NCBI RefSeq assembly: GCF_000426245.1
Contig: NZ_AUEZ01000006.1
Location: 128,911 to 192,910, forward strand
From: Bradyrhizobium sp. Ai1a-2
GTDB lineage: Bacteria; Pseudomonadota; Alphaproteobacteria; Rhizobiales; Xanthobacteraceae
Reading direction: 5' to 3'
DNA: 64,000 bases
The translations under genes and the position numbers were made by a program. Numbering within the stretch: position 1 is the first letter of the stretch; every line of letters starts with the position of its first letter. The notes beneath the pieces were generated by a model that made no database searches, was not told where the DNA came from, and saw only the letters and a list, made by a program, of their open reading frames with translations. Shown here piece after piece: positions 17,589 through 26,247 of the stretch.

Positions 17589-18980
17589 ATGAGCAGCAAA
17601 TACGACGTGCTGGTGATAGGTGGCGGCAACGCGGCACTGTGCGCGGCGATCAGCGCGCGGCGTGCAGGTGCCTCCGTGCTCGTGCTGGAAGGCGCGCCCA
17701 AATTCTACCGCGGCGGCAATACGCGCCATACACGCAACATGCGCTGCGCCCATGACGCCGCAACCGAGATCCTCACCGGCCCCTACACCGAGGAGGAGTT
17801 CTGGGACGATCTGTTGCGCGTCACCGGTGGGGAGACCGACGAGGAACTCGCCAGGTTCATGATCCACGAGTCCAAGGATATCCTGAACTGGATCGTGGAA
17901 CAGGGGGTGCGCTGGCAGCCCTCGCTCGGCGGCACGCTCAGCCTCGGCCGCACCAACTCATTCTTCCTCGGCGGCGGACGCGCGATGCTGAACGCGCTCT
18001 ATCTCACGGCTGAACGGCTTGGCGTCGAGATCCGCTACGACGCCGAAGTCGTGGATATCAAGATCGAGGACGGCATGTTCCTCTCCGCCGAACTGAAACA
18101 GCCGGTTGGCGGCACGACCACGGTCGCGGCCGCGACGCTGGTTGCCGCTGCCGGCGGTTTCGAAGCCAATATCGAATGGCTCAGGGAATATTGGGGCGAG
18201 GCCGCCGACAATTTCCTGATCCGCGGCACGCCCTATAATCGCGGCTCGATCCTGAAGATGCTGCTGGCCAAGGGCGTGCAGGAGGTCGGCGATCCCACGC
18301 AGTGCCACGCGGTGGCGATCGACGCCCGCGCGCCGAAATTCGACGGCGGCATCATCACACGCCATGACTCCGTCGTGTTCGGCATCGTCGTCAACAAGCA
18401 TGCGCAGCGTTTCTACGACGAGGGCGAGGACATCTGGCCGAAGCGCTATGCGATCTGGGGCCGGCTGGTGGCCGCACAGCCCGATCAGATCGCCCACATC
18501 ATTTTCGATTCGACCGTCGTAACCAGCTTCATGCCGACGCTGTTTCCGCCGATCGCGGGCGACACGATCGCCGAGCTTGCCGGCAAGCTCGAGCTTGATC
18601 CGACGGCGCTGGAAAAGACCATCACCGAGTTCAATGCCGCGGTACGGCCCGGCACGTTCGATCACACCGTCCTCGATGATTGCCGCACCGAAGGCATCGA
18701 GCCGCCGAAGACGCATTGGGCGCGCCGGATCGAGACGCCGCCTTATCTCGCCTATCCGGTGCGGCCCGGCATCACCTTCACCTATCTAGGCACGCGCGTG
18801 AACAAGCAGGCGCGGATGCTGATGAAGGACGGCAGACCTTCCGCCAACATGTTCGCCGCCGGCGAGATCATGGCCGGCAACGTGCTGGGACGCGGCTATG
18901 CCGCCGGGATCGGCATGACCATCGGCAGCGTGTTCGGCCGGATCGCAGGACGGGAAGCGGCAAAGAATGCACGGAACTAA
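17589..18980 (+). CDS. tcuA: FAD-dependent tricarballylate dehydrogenase-like protein TcuA
   Basis: A 463-residue FAD-binding oxidoreductase of the succinate dehydrogenase/fumarate reductase flavoprotein family. The dinucleotide loop VIGGGNAALCAAISARRAG is at residues 9-27 and the FAD-site GEIMAGNVLGRGYAAGIGMT is near the C terminus. The best start is ATG 17589 (GAGGGA immediately ahead); the frame extends upstream through the operator, which argues against an earlier start. It pairs with TcuB: in Salmonella TcuA oxidises tricarballylate to cis-aconitate and TcuB passes the electrons to the membrane. The GntR regulator here replaces the LysR-type TcuR of Salmonella. Confidence 0.85.
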   Translation: MSSKYDVLVIGGGNAALCAAISARRAGASVLVLEGAPKFYRGGNTRHTRNMRCAHDAATEILTGPYTEEEFWDDLLRVTGGETDEELARFMIHESKDILNWIVEQGVRWQPSLGGTLSLGRTNSFFLGGGRAMLNALYLTAERLGVEIRYDAEVVDIKIEDGMFLSAELKQPVGGTTTVAAATLVAAAGGFEANIEWLREYWGEAADNFLIRGTPYNRGSILKMLLAKGVQEVGDPTQCHAVAIDARAPKFDGGIITRHDSVVFGIVVNKHAQRFYDEGEDIWPKRYAIWGRLVAAQPDQIAHIIFDSTVVTSFMPTLFPPIAGDTIAELAGKLELDPTALEKTITEFNAAVRPGTFDHTVLDDCRTEGIEPPKTHWARRIETPPYLAYPVRPGITFTYLGTRVNKQARMLMKDGRPSANMFAAGEIMAGNVLGRGYAAGIGMTIGSVFGRIAGREAAKNARN

Positions 18981-19011
18981 ATTGATGATCTGCACTCGCG
19001 ATCGTACTGCT

Positions 19012-19137
19012 CCCCCTCTCCCGCTTGCGGGAGAGGGCCGGGGTGAGGGTGTCTCCGCGGAGGGACTCTCCGTGTGGAGAGAGCCCCCACCCGGCGCTTT
19101 CGCGCCGACCTCCCCCGCAAGCGGGAGAGGTGAGGTG
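19012..19137. repeat. CTCTCCCGCTTGCGGGAGAG-type intergenic repeat, copy 1
   Basis: It opens with a perfect hairpin (19014-19037, CCCTCTCCCGC/GCGGGAGAGGG) and closes with the mirror TCCCCCGCAAGCGGGAGA near 19110-19130. Between them lies GGGTGAGGGTGTCTCCGCGG and GAGAGAGCCCCCACCCGGCG. A second, slightly shorter copy in the same orientation is at 31573-31695. It sits between tcuA and tcuB. Confidence 0.85.
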
Positions 19138-19163
19138 AACTTGCCGATCGACCGAGCTAACCA

Positions 19164-20273
19164 ATGACAGCAAGTTCAGCAACCCTGCAGGAAGCCGATC
19201 GTCTGATGACGGTCTGCAATTCGTGTCGTTATTGCGAGGGGCTGTGCGCGGTGTTTCCCGCGATGGAGATGCGCCGGTCATTCTCCGACGGCGACCTCAA
19301 CTATCTCGCCAATCTCTGCCACGCCTGCGGCGCCTGCTATGTCGACTGCCAGTTCTCGCCGCCGCACGAATTCAACGTCAATGTTCCGCAGACGCTGGCG
19401 GTGGCGCGTGCCGAATCCTATGCCGCCTACGCCTGGCCGCGCGCACTGTCCGGCGTGTTTGAACGCAACGGGCTCGTTATCAGCCTGGTTGCCGCGTTCA
19501 GCATGGCCGCTTTCATCCTCGGCTTTGTTGCCTTCAACGATCCGAACCTGCTTTTCGGCGTTCACACCGGCCCCGGCGCCTTCTACAAGTTGATGCCGCA
19601 CAACGCGATGGTGGCGCTGTTCGGTGCGGCCTTTGTCTATGCGATCATGGCTCTCATCATGAGCGTGCGCGCATTCTGGCGCGATATTGGCGAGCCGATC
19701 GGTGCGCGCGCCGATGGCGGCTCGATCTTCCAGGCGATCCGCGATGCCGGCGAGCTGCGCTATCTCCATGGCGGCGGGGTCGGTTGCTACGACGAGGACG
19801 ATCGGCCGACCGACCGGCGCAAGCTCTATCACCATCTCACCTTCTACGGCTTCCTGTTGTGCTTCGCTGCGACGTCGGTTGCCACGCTCTATCACTATCT
19901 CCTGGGACGCGAGGCGCCCTATGCGTGGTGGGACCTGCCGGTCGTGCTCGGCTCGCTCGGCGGCATCGGTCTGATCGTCGGGCCGATCGGGTTACTGCTC
20001 GCGAAGACGAGGCGTGATCCCGCGCTGCTCGATGATACCAGCTACGGCATGGATGTCGGCTTCATCGCCATGCTGTTCCTGACGGGCATCACCGGAATGG
20101 CGCTGCTGCTGTTACGTGTGACGCCGGCCATGGGACCACTGCTCGCGCTGCATCTCGGCGCCGTATTCGCCCTGTTCATCACCATGCCCTATGGCAAGTT
20201 CGTCCACGGCATCTATCGTTTCGCCGCGCTGGTGCGCTACGCGCAGGAGCGGCGCCACGGCCTGAACGGCTAG
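19164..20273 (+). CDS. tcuB: Tricarballylate utilisation iron-sulfur membrane protein TcuB (CitB type)
   Basis: A 369-residue protein. Two CxxCxxCxxxC ferredoxin-type motifs (Cys18/21/24/28 and Cys52/55/58/62) for two 4Fe-4S clusters are followed by several hydrophobic helices (about residues 105-130, 145-170, 220-245, 255-280, 295-350) with His residues suited to haem b. It is the electron-transfer partner of TcuA, moving electrons from the FAD enzyme to the quinone pool. It lies 183 bp downstream of tcuA, with an intergenic repeat inserted between, so co-transcription is likely but possibly attenuated. Confidence 0.88.
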   Translation: MTASSATLQEADRLMTVCNSCRYCEGLCAVFPAMEMRRSFSDGDLNYLANLCHACGACYVDCQFSPPHEFNVNVPQTLAVARAESYAAYAWPRALSGVFERNGLVISLVAAFSMAAFILGFVAFNDPNLLFGVHTGPGAFYKLMPHNAMVALFGAAFVYAIMALIMSVRAFWRDIGEPIGARADGGSIFQAIRDAGELRYLHGGGVGCYDEDDRPTDRRKLYHHLTFYGFLLCFAATSVATLYHYLLGREAPYAWWDLPVVLGSLGGIGLIVGPIGLLLAKTRRDPALLDDTSYGMDVGFIAMLFLTGITGMALLLLRVTPAMGPLLALHLGAVFALFITMPYGKFVHGIYRFAALVRYAQERRHGLNG

Positions 20274-20327
20274 GCAAGGTTTAGCGTCCTTCGCAGTTTG
20301 CTCCGCAAGGATTCGCCGGGACCGGGC

Positions 20328-20483
20328 TTACTGGGTGAAGAAGAGCGCCACGGCGATCGCGGCCGACAACGCTATCGCCGCCATCGTCGCGGTGGTGGAC
20401 AGGACACCCATCGCTCGCAGGGCGCCAGCGAAGATCATGATCAGAGGCGTCGCGGTGACGAGGCCTACCTGCGCGTCGCTCAT
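20328..20483 (-). CDS. Small single- or double-helix membrane protein divergent from norEF (51 aa)
   Basis: A 51-residue frame (MSDAQVGLVTATPLIMIFAG, then ALRAMGVLSTTATMAAIALS and AAIAVALFFTQ) that is almost wholly hydrophobic, with two probable membrane segments (9-25 and 30-49). GGAG lies eight bases before its ATG at 20481-20483. The open frame extends upstream, but that part is Arg/Gly-rich and lacks hydrophobicity. The NnrR-type box at 20572-20587 lies between it and norE and could control both. I do not recognise a named family. Confidence 0.6.
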   Translation of the reverse strand: MSDAQVGLVTATPLIMIFAGALRAMGVLSTTATMAAIALSAAIAVALFFTQ

Positions 20484-20571
20484 CGTTCCAACTCCAATTC
20501 CCGGCAACTCAATGCCGTCCGCCTTCGCGCGACCGTGCTGACCGGACCCTACGCGGCGCGCTGCACCCGTC

Positions 20572-20587
20572 TTTGTCCTACGACAAA
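20572..20587. promoter_or_regulatory. NnrR/FNR-type box upstream of norE
   Basis: TTTGTC-CTAC-GACAAA is a perfect palindrome of the Crp/Fnr NO-responsive class (TTGNC-N4-GNCAA). It is centred about 64 bp before the norE ATG and about 96 bp from the divergent 51-aa gene. Confidence 0.8.
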
Positions 20588-20643
20588 GATCGGGGCTCTC
20601 ATCGCCGATAGCGATCCCAGCAGCGACCCCGCCCGGAGGATCC

Positions 20644-21213
20644 ATGTCGGCTCAAGATTGCGAAATGCAGGAAAGCGGCCTGCTGGCTGAACTTCCCGGC
20701 GACCCGATGATCTGGGTCCTGATCTTCAGCGAGCTTGCGGTCTTCGGCCTGCTGCTCGGCGCATTCGCTGTCGCCCGCGCCGTTAACCCCGTCGTATTTG
20801 CCTCCGGCCAGGCCGTCCTGGATCCCGGCCTTGCGGCCCTCAACACCTTGGTGTTGGTGACCAGCGGTTGGGCCGCCGCACGTGGAGCGGCGGCCGCTCG
20901 CGCGCATGCGGCAGCAGCCTGCCGTCGCTGGCTGCTGCTCGCGATCGCGTTTGGATGCACGTTCGTCGCGATCAAGCTTCTCGAATACGCAGGCGAGATC
21001 GCGACCGGTGTGGGACTGGAGACCAGCACGTTCTTCACCCTGTATTTCCTCCTGACCGGCTTCCATCTGCTGCACGTCGTGCTCGGCATGGTGATACTGG
21101 CCGTGGTTCAGCGCGGCGCGGAAGCGGGGGCGGTCGAGACCGGGACGTCGTTCTGGCACATGGTCGACCTGGTCTGGATCGTGATGTTTCCGATCATCTA
21201 CCTGGTGCGTTGA
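20644..21213 (+). CDS. norE: NorE, cytochrome c oxidase subunit III-like protein
   Basis: A 189-residue, five-helix membrane protein of the CoxIII family (DPMIWVLIFSELAVFGLLLG at the start; FHLLHVVLGMVIL and TSFWHMVDLVWIVMFPIIYL at the end). GGAGG precedes ATG 20644. NorE/NorF assist nitric oxide reductase activity but are not catalytic. It is shorter than CoxIII (about 260) as expected for NorE. It is the first gene of the nor run and sits directly behind the NnrR box. Confidence 0.9.
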   Translation: MSAQDCEMQESGLLAELPGDPMIWVLIFSELAVFGLLLGAFAVARAVNPVVFASGQAVLDPGLAALNTLVLVTSGWAAARGAAAARAHAAAACRRWLLLAIAFGCTFVAIKLLEYAGEIATGVGLETSTFFTLYFLLTGFHLLHVVLGMVILAVVQRGAEAGAVETGTSFWHMVDLVWIVMFPIIYLVR

Positions 21214-21217
21214 AATC

Positions 21218-21481
21218 ATGGTCCGTCATTCGTTCGAAACGACCCTGATCCTCCTGATCGGCCTCGCGATCGCGACGCTCATCGCTTCCCGAAGCGTGCC
21301 AGTTGCCTGGTTGAGCAACGTCATCGTGCTCGGGCTCGCGGCGCTGAAGGGGCGATGGATCCTGCTCGACTTCCTCGGCCTTCGCGCAGTGCCCGCAATC
21401 TGGCGCGGACTGGTCACCGCTTGGGTGCTCGGCGTGGCATTGTTCGCCTGGGCCGCGTCCGTCGCCAGGCTGCTGATCTGA
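21218..21481 (+). CDS. norF: NorF, small membrane protein of nitric oxide reductase cluster
   Basis: An 87-residue protein with three hydrophobic stretches (ETTLILLIGLAIATLI; LSNVIVLGLAALKGRWILLD; WRGLVTAWVLGVALFAWA), of the CoxIV/NorF-like prokaryotic family. It starts 4 bp after norE ends, so the two are coupled. The role is known only as supporting NO reductase function in Paracoccus-type clusters. Confidence 0.85.
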   Translation: MVRHSFETTLILLIGLAIATLIASRSVPVAWLSNVIVLGLAALKGRWILLDFLGLRAVPAIWRGLVTAWVLGVALFAWAASVARLLI

Positions 21482-21501
21482 TCCGGCGAATGCCGCGCTA
21501 G

Positions 21502-21515
21502 TTGCTCCAGCACAA
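21502..21515. promoter_or_regulatory. FNR/NnrR-type box upstream of norC
   Basis: TTGCT-CCAG-CACAA matches TTGnn-N4-nnCAA and is centred about 78 bp before norC. It suggests that norCBQD can be transcribed independently of norEF. Confidence 0.6.
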
Positions 21516-21586
21516 AGAACCGATGGGGCCGCCACGTAGATTGGCCCGGCGCTCGCACCATCAACAAGAACGGGAAAGGATAGGTG

Positions 21587-22039
21587 ATGGCTGAACGCCT
21601 CACGAAAACGGCTGCCCGGAACGTCTTCTATGGGGGATCCGCCTTCTTCTTTGCGATCTTCCTCGGCCTGACGGCCCACAGCCACTACTACATGGTGAAC
21701 ACCTCGACGAACGCCTCGACGCTGACCGATTCGGTCGCGCGCGGCAAACATGTCTGGGAAAAGAATTCCTGCATCAACTGCCACACGCTGCTGGGCGAGG
21801 GCGCCTATTTCGCGCCTGAGGTCGGCAATGTGTGGGACCGTTGGGGCGGCAAGGAGGATCCGGCCGCTGCAAGGGACATCCTGAAGTCGTGGATGCAGGC
21901 GCAGCCATCAGGCGCGCCGGGCCGGCGACAGATGCCGCAATTCAACCTGACCGATCAGGAACTCAACGATCTCGCCGACTTCCTGCAATGGACCAGCACC
22001 ATCAAGCGCCAGGACTGGCCGCCCAACAAGGCCGGATGA
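21587..22039 (+). CDS. norC: Nitric oxide reductase cytochrome c subunit NorC
   Basis: A 150-residue membrane-anchored c-type cytochrome: N-terminal helix (residues 14-32) then a periplasmic domain with one haem motif, Cys62-Ile-Asn-Cys65-His66 in NSCINCHTLLGEGAYFAPEV, and an axial Met probably in QMPQFNLTDQEL. AAGGATAGG precedes ATG 21587 (a GTG one codon earlier is possible). It takes electrons from cytochrome c or the pseudoazurin encoded at 31049 and passes them to NorB. Confidence 0.97.
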   Translation: MAERLTKTAARNVFYGGSAFFFAIFLGLTAHSHYYMVNTSTNASTLTDSVARGKHVWEKNSCINCHTLLGEGAYFAPEVGNVWDRWGGKEDPAAARDILKSWMQAQPSGAPGRRQMPQFNLTDQELNDLADFLQWTSTIKRQDWPPNKAG

Positions 22040-22079
22040 GCACCGCGTCCCGACAGCCCTTCAACATGAGAGCTTTTCG

Positions 22080-23426
22080 ATGAAATACCAGACCCAGAAA
22101 GTCGCGATGCTGCACTTCTACGGCGCGCTGACGCTCTTCCTCGCCCAGGTTGTCTTTGGCCTGCTCGCCGGCACGATCTACGTCCTGCCGAACACGCTTT
22201 CGGTCATCCTGCCCTTCAACATCGTCAGGATGATACATACCAACGCCCTGATCGTGTGGTCGCTCATCGGCTTCATGGGCGCGACCTACTACCTGTTGCC
22301 GGAGGAGACCGAGACCGAGCTCTTCAGTCCGCTGCTCGCCAAGATCCAGTTCTGGATGTTCTTCGGCGCGGCGGGCGCCGCGGTGGTCGGCTATCTCTTC
22401 CACTACCACGAGGGGCGTGAATTCCTCGAGCAGCCCTTCATCATCAAGGTCGGCATCGTCGTCGTCTGCCTGATGTTCCTGTTCAATGTGACGATGACGG
22501 CGCTGAAGGGGCGCAAGACCACGGTGACGAACATCCTGTTGTTCGGCCTGTGGGGAGTTGCGATCTTCTTCCTGTTCGCGTTCTACAATCCGGCGAACCT
22601 CGCAGTCGACAAGATGTACTGGTGGTACGTCGTGCATCTGTGGGTCGAGGGCGTCTGGGAGCTGATCATGGCCTCCGTGCTCGCCTTCCTGATGATCAAG
22701 CTCAACGGCATCGACCGCGAGGTGGTCGAGAAGTGGCTCTACGTCATCATCGGCTTGGCGCTGTTCTCGGGCATCCTCGGCACCGGACACCACTTCTACT
22801 GGATCGGCGCGCCGGGATACTGGCAGTGGATCGGCTCGCTGTTCTCGACGCTGGAGGTCGCGCCCTTCTTCACCATGGTGATCTTCACCGTGCAGATGAC
22901 CTGGAAGGCGGGACGCAAGCATCCGAATCGCGCGGCGCTGTTGTGGTCCGTCGGCTGCTCCGTGATGGCGTTTCTCGGCGCCGGCGTGTGGGGCTTCCTG
23001 CACACGCTATCTTCGGTGAACTACTACACGCACGGCACCCAGGTCACCGCCGCGCACGGGCACCTCGCGTTCTTCGGTGCCTATGTGATGCTGAATCTCG
23101 CGGTGATGGCCTACGCGATCCCGGAGATCCGCGGACGCGCGCCCTACAACCAGTGGCTCAGCATGGCAAGCTTCTGGATCATGTGCACGGCGATGCTGAC
23201 GATGACCTTCGCGCTGACCTTCGCAGGGATCATCCAGGTCCATCTGCAGCGCGTGCTCGGCCAGAGCTACATGGAAGTGCAGGACCAGCTCGCGATGTTC
23301 TACTGGGTTCGTCTCGGCTCCGGTGTGTTCGTCGCGATCTCTGCGCTGATGTTCATCTGGGCCGTGCTGGTGCCCGGGCGTGAGAAGCGGTCCTTCGCCG
23401 GCGGTGCGCTGCAGCCCGCCGAATAG
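22080..23426 (+). CDS. norB: Nitric oxide reductase large subunit NorB
   Basis: A 448-residue, 12-helix haem-copper oxidase-family protein that reduces two NO to N2O at a haem b3/non-haem iron site. Metal-site His and Glu residues are seen in VVHLWVEGVWELIMASV, GTGHHFYWIG and HGTQVTAAHGHLAFFGAYVM. The length and the absence of a quinol-oxidase extension mark it as the cytochrome c-dependent (cNor) type, in line with norC being 40 bp upstream. It is an inner-membrane protein. Confidence 0.97.
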   Translation: MKYQTQKVAMLHFYGALTLFLAQVVFGLLAGTIYVLPNTLSVILPFNIVRMIHTNALIVWSLIGFMGATYYLLPEETETELFSPLLAKIQFWMFFGAAGAAVVGYLFHYHEGREFLEQPFIIKVGIVVVCLMFLFNVTMTALKGRKTTVTNILLFGLWGVAIFFLFAFYNPANLAVDKMYWWYVVHLWVEGVWELIMASVLAFLMIKLNGIDREVVEKWLYVIIGLALFSGILGTGHHFYWIGAPGYWQWIGSLFSTLEVAPFFTMVIFTVQMTWKAGRKHPNRAALLWSVGCSVMAFLGAGVWGFLHTLSSVNYYTHGTQVTAAHGHLAFFGAYVMLNLAVMAYAIPEIRGRAPYNQWLSMASFWIMCTAMLTMTFALTFAGIIQVHLQRVLGQSYMEVQDQLAMFYWVRLGSGVFVAISALMFIWAVLVPGREKRSFAGGALQPAE

Positions 23427-23434
23427 AGCAAGGC

Positions 23435-23459
23435 GGCGGCCGCGCATGTCGCGGCCGCC
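23435..23459 (+). terminator. Hairpin between norB and norQ
   Basis: GGCGGCCGCG (23435-23444) pairs perfectly with CGCGGCCGCC (23450-23459) over a 5-nt loop. No T run follows. It may stabilise the norCB mRNA end or partly terminate, lowering norQD relative to norCB. Confidence 0.55.
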
Positions 23460-23487
23460 ATTTCCCTGGATGTCCCGGAGAACCATC

Positions 23488-24300
23488 ATGAAACCTGTCC
23501 TTCAGGCTGTCGCAAGCGCTATTCCGACGGCTCCGGCCTATGTGCCGAGCGGAAACGAGTGCGCGCTGTTCGAGCACGCCTGGCGTCACCGCCTGCCGGT
23601 GCTGCTGAAAGGTCCCACGGGCTGCGGCAAGACCCGCTTCGTGGCCCACATGGCCGCACGCCTCGGCATCCCGCTGCACACTGTCGCCTGCCACGACGAC
23701 CTCACCGCGGCCGATCTCACTGGCCGCTACCTGCTCAAGGGCGGCGATACGGTCTGGACGGATGGTCCCCTGACCCGGGCGGTACGCGAAGGCGGCATTT
23801 GCTATCTCGACGAGGTTGTGGAAGCCCGCAAGGACGTGACGGTGGTGCTGCATCCATTGACCGACGACCGGCGGATCCTGCCGCTCGAGCGGACCGGCGA
23901 GGAACTCGTCGCGCCGCCGGGCTTTATGCTGGTCGTGTCCTACAATCCCGGCTACCAGAGTCTGTTGAAGGCATTGAAGCCCTCGACGCGGCAACGCTTC
24001 GTCGCCATCGAGTTCGACTTCCTGCCGCCGGAGCAGGAGATCGCCGTCGTCGCGGCGGAAAGCGGGCTTCCGCCGGATCGCGTGCGACCGCTGGTCCAAC
24101 TCGCCCAACGTCTGCGCGCGCTGAAGGGACATGACCTGGAGGAGGGCGTCTCGACGCGCCTTATCGTCTATTGCGCCACCCTCGTCGCCGCCGGTGTCTC
24201 AATCAGCGAGGCGGTCCTCGCCGGCATGATCGAGCCGCTCACTGATGATAGGGACGTCAAGGCCGCGCTGGTGGAAGTCGCGCGGGCCGTCATCGGATAG
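23488..24300 (+). CDS. norQ: NorQ, MoxR-type AAA+ ATPase
   Basis: A 270-residue AAA+ protein with Walker A GPTGCGKT at residues 42-49, Walker B ICYLDEVVEA near 105-114, and a sensor region SYNPGYQSLLKALKPSTRQRF. I start it at ATG 23488 (GGAG upstream). With the VWA protein NorD it forms the chaperone that inserts the non-haem iron into NorB. It follows norB by 61 bp. Confidence 0.95.
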   Translation: MKPVLQAVASAIPTAPAYVPSGNECALFEHAWRHRLPVLLKGPTGCGKTRFVAHMAARLGIPLHTVACHDDLTAADLTGRYLLKGGDTVWTDGPLTRAVREGGICYLDEVVEARKDVTVVLHPLTDDRRILPLERTGEELVAPPGFMLVVSYNPGYQSLLKALKPSTRQRFVAIEFDFLPPEQEIAVVAAESGLPPDRVRPLVQLAQRLRALKGHDLEEGVSTRLIVYCATLVAAGVSISEAVLAGMIEPLTDDRDVKAALVEVARAVIG

Positions 24301-24309
24301 GCAAGCGCG

Positions 24310-26223
24310 ATGCTGGATTTTCTCGAGCTGGAGGAGACCGTTGGCCGTGCGTGGCATCGCCTTGTCGGCGCCACCGCGTCCTATCCGGTTCACGCCGATC
24401 ACGCCGTCGCACTCCCGGAGATGCAGGGACAGATCGCCGTCATGTTCCGCGCCCTCGGCGGCGAGGCGGGCGTCGCGCTCGCCGGCGCGGGCGCTCGCAA
24501 GTCCGGACACCGGCTCGCCTGGAGGCAGCGGATCGGCCTCGGCGACGAATCCCTTAGCCACCCCGGGCGCGACGCGGCGACCATCTTCCTGCCTGAGCGG
24601 ATCGCCCTGTTTCCGGATCGCGCCCTCAACGCGGCTCTCTATCGTTGGCTTGCCGCATGGTTTGCGACCGTGCCGCTGGAGGCGATCGACGAGACCGATC
24701 CCCTCCGGCGCGATCTCCTGATCCTGCGCCGCGCCCGTGCCACGGCCGCCATGGTCGCCGCTCGATTTCCCGGCCTCGTAGACTCCCACACGCGACTGGC
24801 CGCGGCGGTGGCGTCTGCCCGGCCGCAGCGGCCATTGCCTCGTGTGGAGCGCGAGGTCGAACAGATCGTGCTCGCACTGCTTGGCGCCGCGGCACCGCCG
24901 CAAGGGAAGCTGTGGTTTTCGCTGATCGGCGAGAACGCGCTGCCGGAACGGGCGCCGCCCGGATATCGCCCGGTGCTGCCGTGCCCGTTGTGGGGCGATT
25001 GCTGGACCCGCGACGTCGGGCGGGTGTCGCAGGATCAGGACGATGCCTCGCACGACGCCCAGGCGGACGCGCCGGACTCGCGAAAGCGCTTTGCGACACG
25101 CGAGCGCGAGAACGGAGCCGACAAGAGAGATCCGTTCATCCTCAACCGGTTCGAGAAGATCCTGGCCATGGCGGAGATGGTGAACGTCGACCGTCCCTCC
25201 GACGACACCGAGGACGAGAATGCGCGCAAGGCGGCCGACGATCTGGAAGAACTGTCGATCGGGCGGCGCAGCGGAAAGCCTGCGACGAAGCTGAAGTTCG
25301 ATCTCGACCTGCCGCCGGAAGCGGTCGATCCCTCACGGATCGATGGCGAGCGGCTGTATCCGGAATGGGATTACCGCGCCCGCAATTATCTGGAGGACCA
25401 CTGCCGCGTGTTGACGGCGGATGCGTGCGAGACCGGCGAAAGCTGGACGGCGGACCAGGCCACGCGCCGCCGCATCCGCCAGGTGCGACAGCAGTTCGAG
25501 GCGCTGCGGCCCCGCCACGAGCTCGTGCGGGCACAGCCCGACGGGCACGACCTCGACATCGACGCGCTGGTCCGCGCGCGTTGCGATCTCCGTGCCGGTA
25601 GTGGCACACTCGATCGCATTCATCTCGCGATGCGGCCGCAAGGTCACGATCTGGCGGTGACGCTGCTCGTCGACGTGTCATTGTCGACCGACGCCTGGGT
25701 CGATGGGTACCGTGTGCTGGACGTGGAGAAGGAGGCGCTGCTTGTCCTCGCTCACGGACTGTCGGCTTGCGGCGATCACCACAGCATCCTGACCTTCACC
25801 TCGCGTCGGCGCTCATGGGTGCGGCTCGAGACCGTCAAGGCGTTCGGAGAGCCGATGAGTGCGCAGGTCGAGCGGCGCATCGGAGCGCTCAAACCCGGCT
25901 ACTACACCCGCATCGGGGCGGCGGTGCGCCACGCCGCGTCCGAACTCGCTGCGCAGCCGCAGCGGAAGAAACTGCTGATCGTTCTCACCGACGGCAAGCC
26001 GAACGACGTCGACCACTATGAGGGGCGCTTCGCCATCGAAGACACCCGCAAGGCCGTACAAGAGGCGCGCCGGCTCGGCGCCGCAGTCTTCGGCGTCACG
26101 ATCGATGCAACCGCCCAGAGCTATTTCCCGACGCTGTTCGGTCGGGGCGGCTATGCGATCGTTGGCAACATCCGACGCCTGCCAGCCGCCTTGCCGGCGC
26201 TCTACCGGCAACTCACGCAATAG
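24310..26223 (+). CDS. norD: NorD, VWA-domain nitric oxide reductase activation protein
   Basis: A 637-residue protein whose C-terminal third is a von Willebrand A domain with a MIDAS motif (LLVDVSLSTDAW, about residue 455; KLLIVLTDGKPNDVDHY about 560). The N-terminal part is the poorly conserved NorD helical region. NorD docks on NorB and links it to the NorQ hexamer. It starts 10 bp after norQ and is the last gene of norCBQD. Convergent hemN ends 25 bp downstream. Confidence 0.95.
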   Translation: MLDFLELEETVGRAWHRLVGATASYPVHADHAVALPEMQGQIAVMFRALGGEAGVALAGAGARKSGHRLAWRQRIGLGDESLSHPGRDAATIFLPERIALFPDRALNAALYRWLAAWFATVPLEAIDETDPLRRDLLILRRARATAAMVAARFPGLVDSHTRLAAAVASARPQRPLPRVEREVEQIVLALLGAAAPPQGKLWFSLIGENALPERAPPGYRPVLPCPLWGDCWTRDVGRVSQDQDDASHDAQADAPDSRKRFATRERENGADKRDPFILNRFEKILAMAEMVNVDRPSDDTEDENARKAADDLEELSIGRRSGKPATKLKFDLDLPPEAVDPSRIDGERLYPEWDYRARNYLEDHCRVLTADACETGESWTADQATRRRIRQVRQQFEALRPRHELVRAQPDGHDLDIDALVRARCDLRAGSGTLDRIHLAMRPQGHDLAVTLLVDVSLSTDAWVDGYRVLDVEKEALLVLAHGLSACGDHHSILTFTSRRRSWVRLETVKAFGEPMSAQVERRIGALKPGYYTRIGAAVRHAASELAAQPQRKKLLIVLTDGKPNDVDHYEGRFAIEDTRKAVQEARRLGAAVFGVTIDATAQSYFPTLFGRGGYAIVGNIRRLPAALPALYRQLTQ

Positions 26224-26247
26224 CCAATTTTTCGGCTGGATCGCGCC

